Source of the DNA: Dermacentor variabilis
Taxonomy: Eukaryota > Arthropoda > Arachnida > Ixodida > Ixodidae
DNA: 64,000 nt
NCBI RefSeq assembly: GCF_050947875.1
Contig: NC_134568.1
Location: forward strand, 203,237,729 to 203,301,728
Direction: 5' to 3'
Below, piece by piece: positions 62,526-64,000 of this stretch. The position numbers and the translations under genes are program-made. The number at the start of each line of letters is the position of its first letter. Within the stretch, counting starts at the first letter, position 1. The notes beneath the pieces were generated by a model that ran no database searches, was not told the origin of the DNA, and saw nothing but the letters and a program-made list of their open reading frames with translations.

Positions 62526-63255
62526 TTAAGAGGAAGCTTTAGCTCGGGCCCAACTCCGACGCGGCCTATTCAAATACATGTAAAACGCAAAAACGTTTTA
62601 TGAGATAACCCCTGGACCGATTTTGATGAAATTTGTTGCATTTGAAAGAGAAAGTTAAATTCTAGTGACTGTTGGAAGCGGAATTTCGATTTAGGGCTTG
62701 AATTTTCTTAAAACGATTTTCAAATATTTGACCGTTTGAAAAAAATAGAAGCACAAAGTTTACAAGTTGATAGCTATGCATCAAGAACTGATATCGCGGT
62801 TCTGTAAACAGCATCCATTAGATCATTCAAAGCGGACAAATTCAATATGTCACCTTACATCTTACATGAATTTGTTACGTTGGTTACAACGGTTTTACAA
62901 AAGTTGTATTTCCCTATGATTAAATTTTTTATATTCATGTGTAACATATCAATTTTGTCCGCTATGGATGTACTTTTAGATGCAATTCACAGAATTGTAT
63001 TATCATTCTTAGTGGTTGAGTTACAGAGTTGTAAACTTGATAGTTTCGTTTTTTGAAAATTTTTGATTTTCGCCAATTTTTAATAAGAGATTGGCGACCT
63101 AACTCAAAAATTCGAAACCAACAGTCACTAGATTTTAAGTTTTTCTTTTAAATGCAATAAACCTCGTCAAATTTGGTGCAGTGGTTGCCGAGAAAAACGA
63201 ATTCTCCTTTTGCATGTATTTAGATAGGAGCACTCGAGCTAAAGCTTCCTCTTAA
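62526..63255. mobile_element. TTAA-flanked foldback element
   Basis: Both ends read TTAAGAGGAAGCTTTAGCTC when each is taken inward. TTAA borders lie at 62526-62529 and 63252-63255. Inverted similarity continues inward for well over 100 bp (ctagtgactgttgg in both arms) and reappears near the centre (agcggacaaa and its complement). The whole ~730 bp is thus a large imperfect hairpin. No coding sequence is present. Confidence 0.85.
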
Positions 63256-63278
63256 GCACAAAACACAAAAATAGCACT

Positions 63279-64000
63279 TTATTGGTAGTGAAATCGACTA
63301 TTTTCTCTAAGAAAAATAGTTGTACATCTTGCTCTGCTTCTTCTTGCCGAATTGTGCTGCTGAAAGCAAGTTCTGCAGGCTGTAGATGTGGCGGAACGCT
63401 TCTTCCGCGTTACCTTCAGCGACAAAAAAGCGCTCCACAAGAGCAAAAGCTGCAGTGCATCGGCAGCCTTAGGTTGCACCTCGTCTTCAACGTTATCGTC
63501 GCTTCCTGGGGCCGAATAATCTCCACAATCTCGTTATCCGTTAGTGCACCACACGTTTTGACCGCCTTGTCTACGGCGACGTAATCTTCAAAATTGATGT
63601 CCCTGAGAGCATCAGCAAAATCAGTGCTGTCAAGCTCGCTTGTTGACACTTCCTCCGATAAAATTGCAGAGGCGTCCTTCGAAGAAGCTGCCACAAAACC
63701 GCAAGCCCTGAAGCAGTTTGCGATTGTTTCTTGCTTCACACAATCCCATGCTTGCGCTAACATGTGAATGGCACTGAGCAGGCTCACCTCCTATTTTGCG
63801 CAGTTATCCATACACAAAATCATGCGCTCGAGGAGGTGCCACCTGTACAGGACCTTAACATTCTTGATGATGCCTTGGTCCATTGGCTGCAAAACAGCTG
63901 TTGTGTTTGCAGGCAAAAATGCGAGGCGTATTGCACTCAAGGCTGGCACATTCACATGAGCACTGCAATGATCCACAAGGAACACCTTGCGGTTCGAAGA
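63279..64000 (-). pseudogene. Tigger-type transposase, C-terminal part (runs off the window)
   Basis: From the window edge the minus strand reads FLVDHCSAHVNVPALSAI and [20 protein letters not shown], the block around the second and third catalytic residues of Tigger transposases. KVLYRWHLLERMILCMDN follows. After a stop near 63790 come the C-terminal acidic region and, after a shift near 63475, the basic tail. The layout parallels 43067-43603 of the first Tigger copy, but the sequence is clearly different. Confidence 0.88.

Noticed and set aside
1..64000. CRISPR arrays, prokaryotic operons, phage or plasmid features
   Set aside because: No regularly spaced repeats with unique spacers, no ribosome-binding sites and no compact gene arrays. 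Splice sites and SINEs show eukaryotic nuclear DNA.

Overview
This is nuclear DNA of an arthropod, most likely a hard tick. The main evidence is several copies of a tRNA-derived SINE that looks like the tick Ruka family (A and B boxes, conserved body, target-site duplications), several non-LTR retrotransposon families of tick type, and AT-rich introns with GT-AG splice sites. There are no bacterial operons, Shine-Dalgarno sites or CRISPR arrays. Most of the window is transposable element at different stages of decay, often nested. Most open frames are TE remnants or chance.

Two host genes can be argued for. (1) An intact, intronless gene at 15208-16851 (+) encodes the replication-licensing factor Cdt1. 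It has an N-terminal PIP-box, a basic NLS-like patch, the central geminin/MCM-binding CDT1 fold and a C-terminal winged helix. Three E2F-like sites lie within 100 bp upstream. (2) Between about 32.8 and 56.4 kb (+) there is a chain of short exons with consensus splice sites. Every exon is phase 1 at each internal junction, so they join in any order. At least three encode variants of one motif, G-[MI]-[SG]-C-S-x-[MI]-x3-D-[VI]-R-x-[LI]-H. I do not recognise the protein. It looks like a gene built by duplication of symmetric exons, and its introns have filled with transposons. This is the most novel-looking content in the window.

Layout: 1-2.1 kb, two non-LTR elements back to back, one with an ORF1 that has SGNH-esterase motifs; 2.2-4.8 kb, tandem repeats and a TTAA-flanked MITE; 5.5-7.3 kb, non-LTR RT relic; 8.3-9.7 kb, SINE relics and a coding-like relic; 10.7-14.1 kb, second copy of the SGNH-type element with a Ruka-like SINE inside; 15.1-17.2 kb, cdt1; 17-22.7 kb, sparse sequence with a SINE and RTE pieces; 22.7-30.3 kb, a Penelope-like element (RT plus GIY-YIG) bounded by 160-bp inverted repeats and split by a 5-kb hAT transposon; 30.3-32.5 kb, CR1/Jockey-type non-LTR; 32.7-56.4 kb, the repeated-exon gene with a 0.6-kb palindrome, a Tigger/pogo element carrying a nested TTAA element, several retroelement fragments and a short-LTR Gypsy element in its introns; 56.7-58.2 kb, non-LTR element with RNase H; 58.8-64 kb, MITEs, a Gypsy gag relic, a foldback element and a second Tigger transposase running off the window end.

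All calls were made by eye on the sequence. Family names rest on remembered motifs, not on database searches.
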